A DNA stretch of 64,000 nucleotides from Semisulcospira habei (Eukaryota > Mollusca > Gastropoda > Semisulcospiridae). Shown in pieces: positions 10,988 through 25,350 of the stretch (positions within the stretch are counted from its first letter, which is position 1; every line of letters starts with the position of its first letter). The notes below the pieces were generated by a model. That model made no database searches, was not told the DNA's origin, and was given only the letters and a program-made list of their open reading frames with translations. The position numbers and the translations under genes were made by a program. The stretch is taken from contig BTPG01000004.1 in NCBI GenBank assembly GCA_036245525.1, positions 158,788,944 through 158,852,943 of the forward strand. The letters run 5' to 3'.

Positions 10988-11722
10988 GCATAAACCTTAG
11001 CTGAGTTGGTATACCTCGCCCTCTACCTAGGTTAAAAGCACCAGCGGCGCCATTGTTGTTATTTTCGCACCAGTCCGGTCGGTCGGACCGGTCATGTGCA
11101 CCAGAACTGCGCGCGCAGGTTGGCTTCTGCACTTGTAGTGCGGTCTCGTACGTTCACGCGGAAGATTGTGATCGCAGTCGAAAAAAAAGGTTCGTTTGCG
11201 GTTTTAACTTTTAGCCGCGCCTTTTACCTCCCCGAACACGCCAGTTTTGTGTTGAGATGGCGGAGGCTTGTGTCATGCCCCACACCACTGAAACAAGTCC
11301 ATTGTAGTACATGTAGTGCGCTCATTTCTCGAACTTCAACTGTGACGGTGCTTTCTGCCGCAAACGACGCAGATGTCACAAAATCACCTCTATTCAGGAT
11401 TTAATAAAGCTATTTTTAAAATCGGCCAAATCGCGTAATGTTCGTGGTGCTAGCATAAGGATGGATGCATTATTGCCGGATTGCATATATGGGAAAGGGT
11501 TTATTCTTTATTCATGTTATTTTGCAGCAATCAAACGACGGTCACGAGATTCTTTCTCCGAGGTTGCCCTTTACAGGTGCAGAAAGCACACGCTCTGAAC
11601 CAATCGGGTGCACCAGACCGGTCCGAGCGACAGTCTGGTGCCAAAATAGCAACATTGACACCGCTGGTGCGTTTAACCTAAGCACTGGACGAGGTATACC
11701 AGCTTGGCCAAACTTTATTGTC
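10988..11722. repeat. Element with long inverted arms
   Basis: The arm 10988-11105 reads TGGTATACCTCG...GGTTAAAAGCACCAGCGG...CGGACCGGTC. Its diverged reverse complement lies at about 11607-11722 (GGTGCACCAGACCGGTCC...GAGGTATACCAGCTTGGCC). About 500 bp without a recognisable gene lies between. It may be a non-autonomous DNA transposon with long arms. Termini and target duplication are not resolved. Confidence 0.5.
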
Positions 11723-12089
11723 GCACTTGCTAGAACTCTCTCTATTTCTCTCTCCATTTTATGAATAGAGGCACATAAGTCGCAGAAACCCTTTACGTGC
11801 CGAACTTGGGCAAGAACTAGTTTTCCTCCTCACAAAGTTGAACCACAAAAATGTTTGACTGCTCTTGACTATTTGATTTGAAGTGTTTACAAAACAATTA
11901 CTGTGTTTTTATATGCATGCACCTTTGACGTGATTAATAAAGGCTGAATGTTCAAGTGATTTCCTATGTTGTCAGTTAATTAATTAATGTCAGTGTTCTG
12001 TTCTGTCATTTTAACTCATTCTACCCCAAGACCGGAATCGCCAAATGTTAAAGTCGTCTTCTGAAGCCTGCATTGCAGGGCAGGACACA
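11723..12089. other. Non-coding stretch, nothing recognised
   Basis: AT-rich sequence with an AATAAA-like site near 11936. No gene or repeat is identified. A short arm ACTCATTCTACCCCAAG near 12013 pairs with GGGGTAGAATAAGTTA near 12206, so the fold-back that follows may extend outward. Confidence 0.35.
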
Positions 12090-12184
12090 GATCGAGCACG
12101 ATAGTTAAAGGGTGATGCCAGAATAGCTTGGCGCCCATAGGCGCCAAGCTATTCTGGCATCACTTGAACTATCATGGTCGATCT
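12090..12184. repeat. Palindromic fold-back element, copy A
   Basis: Two arms of about 45 bp meet at GGCGCC-CATA-GGCGCC: AGATCGAGCACGATAGTT...GTGATGCCAGAATAGCTT and its near-exact reverse complement. RNA or single-stranded DNA from it would form a long hairpin. A related hairpin lies at 13654-13725. Confidence 0.85.
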
Positions 12185-12320
12185 TTATTTTGCTGTGGTG
12201 TGTCTGGGGTAGAATAAGTTAAGTGTTAGTTTCTTCGTCTGGGTCTTTTTCTATCTTTCATATTTTTCCACACTTTTTAACCCACATCATACTGAGGCTA
12301 AAAGCTTCAAATTTGTACAC

Positions 12321-12324
<4 letters not shown>

Positions 12325-12413
<89 letters not shown>
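12325..12413. repeat. (AT)n-(GT)n microsatellite
   Basis: About 70 bp of AT dinucleotides followed by a GT tract, directly abutting the solo LTR. Confidence 0.95.
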
Positions 12414-12416
<3 letters not shown>

Positions 12417-13601
12417 AACGCACGCAGACTTGCCCACAGTCGCACGTACAGACTCTCACGCAACAGACGCATACACCGCCACTGACTCAGACGGGCGCAT
12501 TCATGCGGTAAAACACAACACACGGGCTTCCTTTCTAAAGTAACCTTTATACAATATAAAGGCTAGGTTTTAGTCTCTCTTTGTCTCCAACCTGTTTGAT
12601 GTTATTGCCTGGTTACGTTGGTCCTTCTCACGTCTAGGCGTGAAAGTCCTTCGTCGTACGCTTCTTCTTGCCGTCCTGTCTCTTTGGCACGGACGTCCTC
12701 GTTCTCGTACTGTTGCGCAGTTCTCGCTTTGACTCGGGTGTCTTGGTCCCGGTCAGACTCACTCTCAGTGAAGAGCTGGAGGGATGACCTCACGTAGGTC
12801 CCACCTGTGACTCGACGTCTCGGCGTCCGTCGTTCCACTCTTTACAAGAACTCTGAATAGATAACAAAAGTCCCAACGTAACACTTGCTAAACACACAAC
12901 ATATTGGATCAATGAGAAACGTCACGTAACCTGGCTGATACAAATAACTCATACGTTCATTCACACACACACACGTGCTTCACAAACTGTCTATTTCCGT
13001 AACACCCCTATATCTCTGTCACTATCTTGAAACAGACTATAGCCTAACACTCTTGCTATACATTACTCTATACACTGGAAAAGACTATGCTTAACCAACC
13101 ACGTACTATCTTCATATCGGCTTAGACATACACACCTCGCATTCTTTTATTTATCTATCTCGGTAACAACTATACAAAAACACCGGTTACTTCCCCGAAT
13201 TCTAAACATACATAACTAAACCAAACCGGAACACCGCTATACAACCACACTACTCTTACCAACGCATACTGTCTTTAACTAAGCAACTATCAATACTACA
13301 TTTATAGAAACATACCTGAAATCTAGGCTTCAGAGTCTTGGGATGCGGGCTAGGTATCTCAAACACAACCGTTCCATACGACAAGACAGCCCGCACTACC
13401 GATCTAGACCTCTGACAGACACAGCTTCCGCCTAGAACTCACTAAACAGAACTGACCAAACCTCCGTGCTAACCGTTCCTTAGAAATTCCACGTGCGTCT
13501 AGTGCCACACGGACTATCGGCACAAACAAACCGTTAACAAAAACCGTACCGTACTAATCCTACTGTGTGAGCACTATGCACAAGCATAGAGCTTCATCAC
13601 A
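12414..13601 (-). mobile_element. Solo LTR, same family as the LTRs at 26.4 and 30.2 kb
   Basis: In reverse orientation this 1188-bp block starts TGTGATGAAGCTCTATG and ends GCGTTACA, and it is collinear with the LTRs at 26417-27686 and 30240-31537. It is more diverged than those two are from each other and lacks their GT expansion. No gag follows, so it is a solo LTR. No clear target duplication is seen; one side abuts a microsatellite. Confidence 0.85.
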
Positions 13602-13653
13602 ATATGCAAGTTACATTACAGAACTTACAGATGAGGACATACACCAATGGTAT

Positions 13654-13725
13654 TAGTTCAAGGGTGGTGCCACAATAGCTTGGCGCCTAGAGGCGCCAAG
13701 TTATTCTGGCACTACCCTTGGACTA
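13654..13725. repeat. Palindromic fold-back element, copy B
   Basis: Arms TAGTTCAAGGGTGGTGCCAC...CTTGGCGCC and the reverse complement GGCGCCAAGTTATTCTGGCAC...CTTGGACTA, with a 4-base loop TAGA. The core (AATAGCTTGGCGCC) is shared with the hairpin at 12090-12184, so both belong to one small repeat family. The two copies flank the solo LTR. Confidence 0.8.
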
Positions 13726-14191
13726 TTTTAGTCACACTTGTTGCACACACTGGTGTATTCCAAATGATAAGGGTTAATATTCAAAATGCTCTGCTGCTGT
13801 TTGTCTCAAACTCCAGAGTACATAAAAAAAAGTCCTTTAATTTCCAGAATTCTAACATAAATGCCACGATAAACTGTTTCCTTCAGAAGGACAAAACGTA
13901 GCAATGTTTAAAAGATTTCCTCTGTCAAAATCATAATCGAATGGTTACGGGCCAGTTTTACACATACAATGTTAAAAATGGTAATGCATACATACACATT
14001 AAGTTGAAAGTACAAAACAAAAAAATGAATGTGAAAAAGAAGTATTCCATGAACTTGACCTTATTACAGACGCCTAATGTTGTGAAGACACCCATTTTCA
14101 CTGTAATGCCAGTTTTTGTGTGAGAGGCACCCACTTTATTGGTAGAAACCCACTTTTTCTCCATCTAGTGGCTCTGTTTCTAGAAAATGTC
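13726..14191. other. Non-coding stretch, nothing recognised
   Basis: AT-rich sequence up to the 5' truncation point of the next LINE. No gene is seen. Confidence 0.4.
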
Positions 14192-14833
14192 TATTTTATT
14201 TTTGGAATCGTGGAAACGCCAGGCGAGACCTTCGATTCCTGTGCCACCAAAGTACTGGAATGTCTGCAGGGCACAGTGCCAAATAAAACCTGGACTGAGG
14301 ACGATTTGGTACGCGCACACCGGGTGGGGAACAAACCGGACTTTGCATCTGTAGCAGCCAACCGTGCCAGAGCCAACAACAAGCCCCGCCCCATGATCGT
14401 GAAGTTCGCGAGATGGAGGGACAAGATGGACGTCCTGACCAAGGGTCGTGCTGCACACAAGCAAAAGGGGGTTAATGTTGCTGGTGACTTAACCAACCGG
14501 CAACATGAACAGATCAGACTGCACCGGGAGAAAGGAATGCGGGCGTACTACAAGGGAAACAAGCTGGTCGTCGCTGGACCCCTAGTTCAACGGAACCACG
14601 ACACCGACAACTTCGGCCGCCGTCATGCGACAGACAACAGCGTCGACAGAAGACCGGACAACCGTATCCAAGGACTCGGTGCCGCCGCAGCTACTGGTCA
14701 GCAGGTCAACGCAACACCGGCACGTGCGCCACACTTGGTGTCCCCGTTACAGCCTTCACCTAAACCAGCGAAACGGCGCCGGCCACACAGTTCCCCTACA
14801 ATTGAGGTCGGGGACGAATCCAGTGACCCGTGA
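14192..14833 (+). pseudogene. LINE ORF1, 5'-truncated, L1-type RNA-binding protein
   Basis: An open frame whose recognisable part begins near 14192 (GIVETPGETFDSC) and ends at a TGA at 14831-14833. It contains the L1 ORF1-like RRM and C-terminal features DLVRAHRVGNK, RPMIVKFARWRDKMDVL, KGVNVAGDLT and RAYYKGNKLVVAG, then a proline- and arginine-rich tail. It should bind element RNA. The N-terminal coiled coil and any 2A peptide are missing because the element is truncated at its 5' end. ORF2 follows after about 50 bp. Confidence 0.75.
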
Positions 14834-14884
14834 TATGTCGGCCAAGCCGCGTCTCCCACCTCAATTGCACGGGATGTGTCACCG

Positions 14885-17800
14885 ATGTGCGCGTGTGTTG
14901 TAGAGCAGCCAGTAGATAATGTGTTGCATACACTTACCTTTCTGTCATGGAATGTTAATGGACTGTGGAGCAAGCTATCTGACCCAGACTTTCTACAATA
15001 TGTAAGTAATTATGACATTGTGTGTTTGTTTGAAACATTTTTAGACAATGCTTTCGTCCCGCCTGACTGCTGGTCTGATTTCACGTGTTTTTCCTTACCT
15101 GCAGTCAAACTGTCACGTCAAGGAAGAAGCTCGGGAGGTGTTGTTGTGTTAGTAAAAAATGTGTATGCCAAGTTTGTTTTCCAAGTGAACATGACATGCG
15201 CTCAAAGTGTCTTTCTCAAACTTGACAGATCATTGTTTGGTACTGAATGCGATGTGCTTTTGGTCGCGTGCTATGTTCCGCCCAAGGATTCACCATTTTA
15301 TAGACAATTACCGTACGACTGCCTGTTGGAAGAATTAGAACAGTGTCTTGCTAGTGCCCTCGAGCAATTTGGAGACATTCATTTCCTAATGTGTGGTGAT
15401 TTTAATGGTAGAACTGGGGATTTGCAGCCTAATCCATATTTGTTTCAGCTTGATCCTGATGAAACACTACTAACTAATACCGCTCTATTTGAACCTTCAC
15501 GATTTACTGAAGATATGACTGTAAATACATTTGGAAGAAAACTATTAGATTTGTGTGCATGTTTTGAACTGATGATTCTGAATGGGTTCTGTAGCCCTGA
15601 TCTGTCAAAGCACCTGACATTTATTTCTCCCACTGGTTGTAGTATTAATGATTATTTTGTTGCATCTCCTGACTTTATTTGTTTGTGTGACAAACTTGAA
15701 GTTGGCGAGAGGATAGAGTCTGTACACATGCCACTGGTCCTTACTGTGTCTTGTGTACGTGTATCACCCCACAACGATGTTTCTGATGATGATACGCAGT
15801 GTTTTTCATTTGATAAGATTATCTGGGAACCTGCTAAGGCCCAAACGCTCAGCGACAGTTTAACTACTCCTGCATTCCAGGATGCTCTAGTAGCTGCTAC
15901 TGCTGAGATCGATGATGATATTAATAGTGCATTAGACATTTTCACATGTGCTATCAAAGACGCTGCTAGTTGCATGACAAAACAATTTCATTCCTCCACA
16001 GGCAATACACACAAAACAAACACCGCTAGTCACCCCTGGTTTGACCAGGAATGCAGAAATGCAAAAATGCGAACGCGTAAAGCTTTACGTACATACACAA
16101 AAAATAAAACCATGGAAAATAAAGCATCGTTTGTTAATGAGAGAAAACAATACAAGAGATTACTTAGAGCTAAAGAAGTTAATTTTAAGAGGGAAGCTGT
16201 TGACAAAATTCTTGAGTATAGACATAACTCTCAGGCATTTTGGAAGGAAATAAAGAAGTGGAAAAGAAAACGTCGTTTAAGAAACAATATAACAAAGAAG
16301 CAGTGGTTTGATCACTTCTCTAGTATTCTAAATGAAAACATAGCACAGCAAGAGAATAATGATGATGTATATTTTTCAGAAGACTCTGAGTCTGATGAAG
16401 CCTTATTTCATGACCTAGATATCAACATAGAAGAAGCAGAAGTTATTGCTGCTATAAAACATGCCAAAGCAGGAAAGGCCCCCGGGCCTGATGGAATTAT
16501 AAATGAAGTTCTTAAAGTCTCCAACCCAGCTATCATCTCCTTTCTCACTAAGTATTTTAATGCTCTATTCAACAAAGGGTTGTTCCCCAGCGAATGGTCT
16601 AAAGCTATTATTTTCCCACTCCACAAGAAAGGAGATGTAAATAATCCAGATAATTATCGTGGTATTGCTCTCATTAGCTGTGTTAGTAAACTGTATACCT
16701 ACATTTTTAACAGAAGGTTAACAGACTGGGCTGAGGAACATAATATTCTGTCTGAAACACAAGCCGGGTTTAGGAAATCCTACTCTACTGTGGACCATAT
16801 ATTTACACTTTATGCTATTGTTCAAAAACAACTTCTACAAAATAAGAAAGTTTATGTGGCTTTTGTTGACTTCCGCAAAGCTTTCGATACTGTTAAAAGA
16901 AGTGTGCTTTGGAATATTTTATTGAAGGCTGGAATGCGCGGCAAAATGCTTTCAGCTATGAAGGCAATGTATGACTCGGTGAAATTTTGTGTTAGAGACA
17001 GCCTGAATTGTACAGCGTTTTTTGAGTGTTTCCAAGGTTTAAAACAAGGATGTTTAGCATCGCCGACATTGTTCTCCTTTTTGATTAACGAGCTTGCTGT
17101 GTACATTATTGAAAATGGTAAACATGGTTTCCAACTAAAAGCCGATGCAGCACAACTGTTTTTGTTGATGTTTGCAGATGACATTGCTTTGTTTTCATCA
17201 ACCCCCAATGGCCTTCAGACTTAGCTGAACAATTTATACAAAGAAGCATCTAAGCTTGGTTTGTCTGTTAACCTAGACAAGACAAAAATAATTGTGTTTC
17301 GAAATGGTGGGTATTTGTCAAAATATGAAAAATGGATTTACGGGGGAACGAGGGTAGAAGTTGTCAATATGTATAAGTACCTTGGGTTAAACTTTACCAC
17401 ACGTTTGAGTTTAAACACATCCGTTGATGACTTAGTGACTAAGGCAAAAAAATGTGTAATCGATATTTTCTGTATGTTGAAGAAAATTAACTGCGCTAGT
17501 CCTGATGTTTTTTTCAAGCTGTTTGATGCGCAGGTTGTCCCAATTTTGTTGTATGCCTCAGAAATTTAGGGTATAAACGAGTGTGCCGAAATTGAAAGAG
17601 TCCATACATTTGCATGTAAACGTTTTCTTAATGTCAACTTCCGCACACCGAACCTGATGGTTTATGGTGAACTTGGTCGATATCCCCTGTCAGTATTAAC
17701 GTCAGTAAGATGTGTTTCCTACTGGCTTCGACTCTGCGCTTTACCTGTTACTAGATTTGCAAATATGGCTTATCATATGCTTAAGGATTTAGACGATAAA

Positions 17801-18347
17801 GGGAAAGAAACATGGGTGTCAAAGATAAAGAATTTGCTTTTCCGAAATGGGTTTGGTCATGTATGGATTTCACAAGGTGTTGGAAACAGGAATGCTTTTA
17901 TAAACAAGTTTAAACAAAGGATGGTTGATTGTGCCAAACAAAACTGGTCATCAAAGCTTTCTGAGAGTGAACGTTTTACTGTGTATCGTAGTTTTAAACA
18001 TACACTTGTCCAAGAAAATTATTTTGAACTGGTTAAGCCATCCTATGTCAAAAATCTATACATTAAATTTAGACTTGGCATAACCGAATTGCAAAGTAAC
18101 AAGTACTCCCAATGCTGTAACGAAAGTGTGTCCATTGTGTGCCAAGGCTGTGGAAGATGAAGTTCACTTTATGTTTTATTGTCCATTCTATGATGAACTG
18201 CGAGCCAAATACCTATGTAAGTTTGACCTTGTGGAACTCAGAAAGAAAGAATTGTGTATCCTAGACACTACCAACCCGCAGTCTATTGCCGATTTAGCAA
18301 GATTTGTATGTCATGCTTTTAAACTCCGTAGCAGCATGCTTGTATGA
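14885..18347 (+). pseudogene. LINE ORF2: endonuclease, reverse transcriptase, C-terminal CCHC
   Basis: About 1150 codons from the ATG at 14885. The endonuclease has FLSWNVNGL, MCGDFNGRTG, a CSINDYF motif and HMPLVL. The RT has KAGKAPGPDG, NYRGIALISC, QAGFRKSYSTVDHIF, VDFRKAFDTV, LKQGCLASP and the catalytic FADDIALF near 17175. The tail carries CPLCAK followed by a spaced H and C, a zinc-finger motif. The gene is broken by an in-frame TAG at 17222-17224, an in-frame TAG at 17567-17569 (TGG to TAG by context) and a frameshift near 18130; otherwise it is collinear. It would nick DNA and copy the element RNA. The clade is uncertain (I/Nimb- or Tx1-like by general look). Confidence 0.85.
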
Positions 18348-18916
<569 letters not shown>

Positions 18917-19945
18917 ATGGACATAGAAACAGTTCCATCCCCCATCTCCGCCCCTTCGCTTCTTTCACAAGACGACATCATGGCTGTGTCCCTCCAGGCC
19001 ATGAGAGTGGGTGAGAACGAGAGCCGGGAACTCCGAATTCCTGTCCGGATAACCGCCGGCCAGCCCGAGATCATCAACCAAACTACAGAAGCCAGCGGCC
19101 AACAGCAGCAAAACAACAGACCGTCTCACAGGCTGTCTCCGGAGAAACAGATACTACAACACTCGGTACTCGCCGACACCAACACCCTAGTTATCGGAGA
19201 CTCCGTTGTTCACTACATCAAGGCGGAGAAGATGTCTACGTACCCAGAGGAAAAGGTGCAGATCATATCTGTGTCTGGCCTGAAAACTCCCCACCTGATT
19301 GGCTGGCTCCGGAGTCAAGAACCCTCTCAAACAGTCTCTCTTGTGACCTTCCATGTCGGAGTGAACGACTGTAAGCCGCAAGTGACCAGCGCTGTTTGGG
19401 ACCAGCTTGCCCGGCAATGTCGGCGGGTATTCCCCAGCGCATGCATCCAAGCTTCCTCCATTCTGCCAGCCCAGACGGGATAACAGCTGAACAGGTCTAT
19501 TACTGCCTCCAACGGAAATCTATACCACATGTGCAAAAAGCGTGGGGTAACATTTGTGGACAACACGCTGATTTTCTCTACTACAGATGGATTTCCGCGC
19601 AAAAGGCTCTACAGGCGCAGTGACCCAATCCACCCTAGCCGGCAGGGCACAGTTAGCTTGGCTATTAACGTGAAAAGAGGTGGGGTGCCTCCTGACACCT
19701 CCACAGCCCTCCGTGCTCCGAGCAGTGGCCGGGACCGTGGTGAGAGGCGTAGCGGCAACTCTCAAGGACTGTATTCTGAAATTGTGGCAGGGACTGCGTC
19801 CTCTACATCTACTTCCTACCCAGGATCACAGTATGATGCAAACAGCCACCAGATAGCAGGAGACTGTTTCAACAGCACACCTCAACAGCAACAGCTTTTG
19901 TCCCCTCTGGGCTGGCGGAAGGGAGGGAAGCCAGACACATGCTGA
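18917..19945 (+). pseudogene. L2/CR1-like LINE ORF1 with SGNH esterase domain
   Basis: A frame from the ATG at 18917 with one in-frame TAA at 19481-19483. Domain motifs are LVIGDSVVHY (block I with the nucleophile serine), FHVGVNDCK (block III, GxND) and RRSDPIHPSRQG (block V, DxxH), which form the expected Ser-Asp-His set of an SGNH hydrolase. Esterase-type ORF1 proteins are known from L2 and CR1 LINEs, where the substrate is not settled. A Q- and P-rich tail follows. The upstream coiled coil (18.73-18.92 kb) is out of frame, so the gene is broken at least twice. ORF2 starts about 940 bp downstream. Confidence 0.75.
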
Positions 19946-20883
19946 TACAAGACATGTCACCCGCACAGCAAAAGGAGGCACCAGATCAACAGTTCATGCC
20001 TATGTGGCAGTCACCTAACATACTGCAGTTCCCGACAGTTCCTGCAATGAACCCGCAGTATCGTACGGTGCCAACCGACCACTTTTCGGGGAACACAATA
20101 ACGCAAACCCTACCCATTCAGCGTCACCGCACCCGCACACACTCCGTATACACGCCACAAAGTCTGTGCTCAGTACAACCGCCCATCTTGTGTTTACTGA
20201 GACTATAACCAGAGCATCCTACTATATACATCTATTAAACATTATATTCTATGAATTGTCTGTTGGGCCAGTTGTTCAGCAGAATTTCAGTGACTAGACA
20301 TTGCTTCCTAAGTGATCTCTTACATCATAGACATTGCTTCCTAAGTGATCTCTTACATCATACATCTTGCATATTACACGCTTGGCAGTCACCTTTTTGG
20401 TCTGGATTGCTTACATCATAGACATTGCTTCCTAAGTGATCTCTTACATCATAGACATTGCTTCCTAAGTGATCTCTTATATCGTGTGCGCACTGTAACG
20501 GTGTTTCCTATCCATCGTCTATAACTACAACAGTAACATTATCCCTACGAGAATACATTTACATTTTGAGCGATTTGGGACGCTGGTTAGATATCTTTGT
20601 GTAAGCGTACCGTACATCGAGTGCACTGTGACACTGTTTTTTCCTTGTGTTTTCCAGCACACCGTCAGTCATAAGCGATTATTGACGCTTTTGGGAAAAC
20701 TTCGAGCAACTCTTCATCTACTGGACAGTTGGTCAAGACACATTGAACTTGGAGTGTGTCAATTTATAGACTGCCTTGTTTTTCCTCGTCTGCACTGAAA
20801 AACAACACACGTCTATACAATAATATATATCTTTTGCTCTTGATTCATAGGTGTTGATTTATTGTTATCGTTCTACATCAGTT
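19946..20883. other. LINE inter-ORF spacer with short tandem repeats
   Basis: No gene. At about 20290-20475 a unit of about 33 bp (AGACATTGCTTCCTAAGTGA...TTACATCAT) occurs four times, as two pairs separated by a segment that contains CGCTTGGCAGTCACC, also found near 5007. It reads as a spacer between ORF1 and ORF2 of the L2-like LINE. Confidence 0.55.
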
Positions 20884-23874
20884 ATGTCTACAGACAAGCC
20901 TGATACGCATCAGCTGCTTATAGGACATTTAAATATATATCATTTGTATAACAAAGATCCAGATTTATGTGTGATGTTGAGTCAACCAAACGCTTTCCAC
21001 GTGTTTGGAATAACTAAATCACGACTGTGCTCTAACATCAGTGATGAAGCCATTTCTATCCGGGGTTTTCATGTATTTCGTCGCGATCCTGTTTCCCCTA
21101 AAACACACGGGTATAGCCGTGTATTTAAACAATTCTATTAGGGATGGCGCTCGTAGAAGGAGAGATCTAGAATCAGATCGAGTGGAAAGCGTTTGGATTG
21201 AATTAAAAGCAAGCAAAGCCACCCCATTATTAATCTGCATTGTTTATCGAAATCCCTCAGCCACTTTTGAATGGTATGACGCGTTTACGGAAATGATAGA
21301 CAATGCAACCAAATGTACTTCTGATCTATTAATCTTAGGCGACTTTAACATCAATTTGTTTTCTTCCAATCCTGCTTGGGAAACTACTCTTACTTTGTTT
21401 GGTCTCAAACAGTTGGTCACTAAAGCAACAAGAGTAACCGCCAATTCCTCAACATTGATCGACAAACATTACACAAACAACAAGACTAGAGTACTAGAGG
21501 TGCAGGTGCCCGAGGTTGCTATTAGTGACCATTACCCCGTCTGTTGTAGCTGGGCTCTGAAAGGTGACCGACGCCCCAAAAATCACCAACACATCACTAT
21601 TAAATTCAGATCTTATAAACACTTTAACAAAGTTTTTTTCCTATCGGATCTCTGTCAAGTATGTTTCAGTCACGTTTATAATTACACGGATCCCAATTCT
21701 GCGCTTGCAGAATGGTATGAGCTTTTTCTAAGTGTACTGGATAAACATGCACCATACCGAGAAAAACGTGTAATAAGTGCACAGCCTCCCTTGTGGCTAA
21801 ATAAAGATATCAAGGATGCTATGTCACTTCATAACGAACTTAAAAAGCACAATGAATTTGATGCCTATCGTAAACAGCGAAATAAGGCAAAGTATCTTGT
21901 CCGTGAAGCCCAAAAGTGTTACTTTAAACATATAAGAGACCTGATCCATTCTTATTTAGGAATGGAAATGATTGTCTTATTCTATACCTGCGTATTTCTC
22001 TGTGGGCTGGCGATTGGGTGCCTGATAGGCGGGGGCAGGGGATCTAACTGTTGTCTGTCCAGCGCTGTGATTCCCCTTGGTTTGAGTACTGACAATTCTG
22101 CCAGCGCTAGCCTCACCTATCTGGTTTGTGAGTTACTTTAAACGGATCATTGATGAGAAAAGGGACACATTTACAGTGTGGCGCGCCCTGAACACATTTA
22201 CAAAATCTAAACAAAAGCCGGCATGCACCAGTGTCTCAGCGGATACATTTAATACACATTTACTATCTGCTGCTGACGTCCTATTTTAAAGTTGTCCAAA
22301 CATGTCACAAACATCAGACGTACTTGATAAATTCTGTGCCGAAAAGCTGAAGTCAAGTATTTTCAACATTCCTGTTATAATGGTTTATGACGTTGGTAAA
22401 ACTATATCTCAGCTAAAAAATAAGAGATCAACTGATCATGACGGCATTAGTACTGCAATACTAAAACTTGCTCTCCCATATGTCGCTGATTCACTGATGT
22501 ATATTTACAATCCTTGTATTCGACAGGGAACATTTCCGTCCAGTCTAAAGAAAGCAAAAGTCATTCCTTTGCCCAAAACTAAAGATCTTTCTGATCCAAA
22601 TAACTTTAGGCCCATTTCCTTACTTTTGACTTTGTCGAAACCAATAGAAAAACATATTCACCATCATTTACAGCAGTTCCTGGAAAATCATCAAGTTTTA
22701 CACCCCTTGCAATCAGGATTTCGACAACGTAATTCTTGTCATACAGCGCTTATTCACTCACCTGATTGATAGATTGCTCGATGCAACGAACAGACTGCAA
22801 ACGACAGGGACAGTATTTTTAGATTTTAGCAAAGCTTTCGACTTAGTCAATCATAATCTACTTATACAGAAACTTAGAGCATATAGGCTTAGTAGCAAAC
22901 CTGTGGCGTTTTTTTCAGTCATTCCTAGAGAAGAAAACTCAATTTGTTCTTGTAAATGGCAAACAATCTGCTGAGGGTATAATTCGTCATGGTGTGCCAC
23001 AAGGATCAATACTCGGCCCCTTATTATTTTCTCTTTTTATAAATGATCTTCCTCTACATATTTCTCCCACTGGAGTCACCTGTGTTTTCAGTGTCAACCT
23101 CACCCTTCAGCAAGGTCTAAATATTACATCAAAATGGTGTGCTGATAATTTCATAATTCCAAACACTGGTAAAACAAAGTGCATGCTCGTCGCCACCAGA
23201 CAAAAACATCAGCTCAATCCCCCTCCTTTGAACGTGTTTCTGGGATCAGAACAAATTCAGCAAGTTAAAGAACATCGAGTACTTGGCACACACATTGATA
23301 ACTGTCTCAGCTGGCAGAGCCAAACAGATAAGATATGCAAGGTGGTCTCAAGAAATTTGTTTTGTCTTGCCAAACTAAAATATTTCACTGACAGAAAAAC
23401 AAGACAAATATTCTATAATGCACGTATTAAATCGCATATTGATTATGTCTCGTCTGTGTAGGATGACAAATTTAAAAAGATTAAACTCACTCTATAGGTG
23501 AGCGGCGAAACTTATATTAGATAAAACCATTCCACAACAAAGCAGTGCCAACGAAACATTTGCATTACTTCGTATGCTCCCTCTCCGTCAACACTTTGTT
23601 TTTAATAAGTTAGTAATGGTATATAAAGTTACAGTATGTAAAACACCAGTTTACATATCTAATCTTTTAAAGCCGACTTGTAGCACACCCTACAACACAC
23701 GTAAAAATGACCTGGTAGTTCCAAAGCCCAGAATAGACTTATTCAATACGTCTTTTTCTTACTCGGGTTCAATACTGTGGAACGCACTCCCAAAAAAGAT
23801 TAAATCAGCACAGTCTGTGAGCTCCTTCAAAGCCAAGCTACTACAGTATTTACTCATAAATAATCGAACAGATT
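20884..23874 (+). pseudogene. L2/CR1-like LINE ORF2: endonuclease and reverse transcriptase
   Basis: A collinear but heavily broken ORF2. The endonuclease has LILGDFNINLF and AISDHYPVCCSW; its early part is frameshifted near 21110, and the usual catalytic glutamate appears as K in GITKSRL. A 202-bp insertion lies at 21930-22131. The RT part has NKRSTDHDGIS, NNFRPISLLLTLSK, LQSGFRQRNSCHTAL, VFLDFSKAFDLVNH and MPQGSILGPLLFS. Frameshifts fall near 22765 and 22920, and an in-frame stop lies near 23460. The FADD catalytic box is missing: the text runs from GVTC straight to a fragment before LQQGLNITSKWC. The copy cannot be active. Confidence 0.85.
21930..22131. mobile_element. Short insertion with 12-bp target duplication
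   Basis: 202 bp that interrupts the LINE ORF2 between identical GTTACTTTAAAC copies at 21918-21929 and 22132-22143. The ORF reads through correctly if it is removed. No polymerase III box or poly-A tail was recognised. It is a probable short retroposed element of unknown family. Confidence 0.7.
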
Positions 23875-23989
23875 AGATGTATCTACAAATTTTATTAATA
23901 GTATCATAAGATGATCATTAATTCTGATTCTGTATCATGCTACTTTGATGTATATTCAACTTGCATCATATTTGCACGCTCAAATGTGT

Positions 23990-25349
<1,360 letters not shown>

Positions 25350-25350
<1 letters not shown>

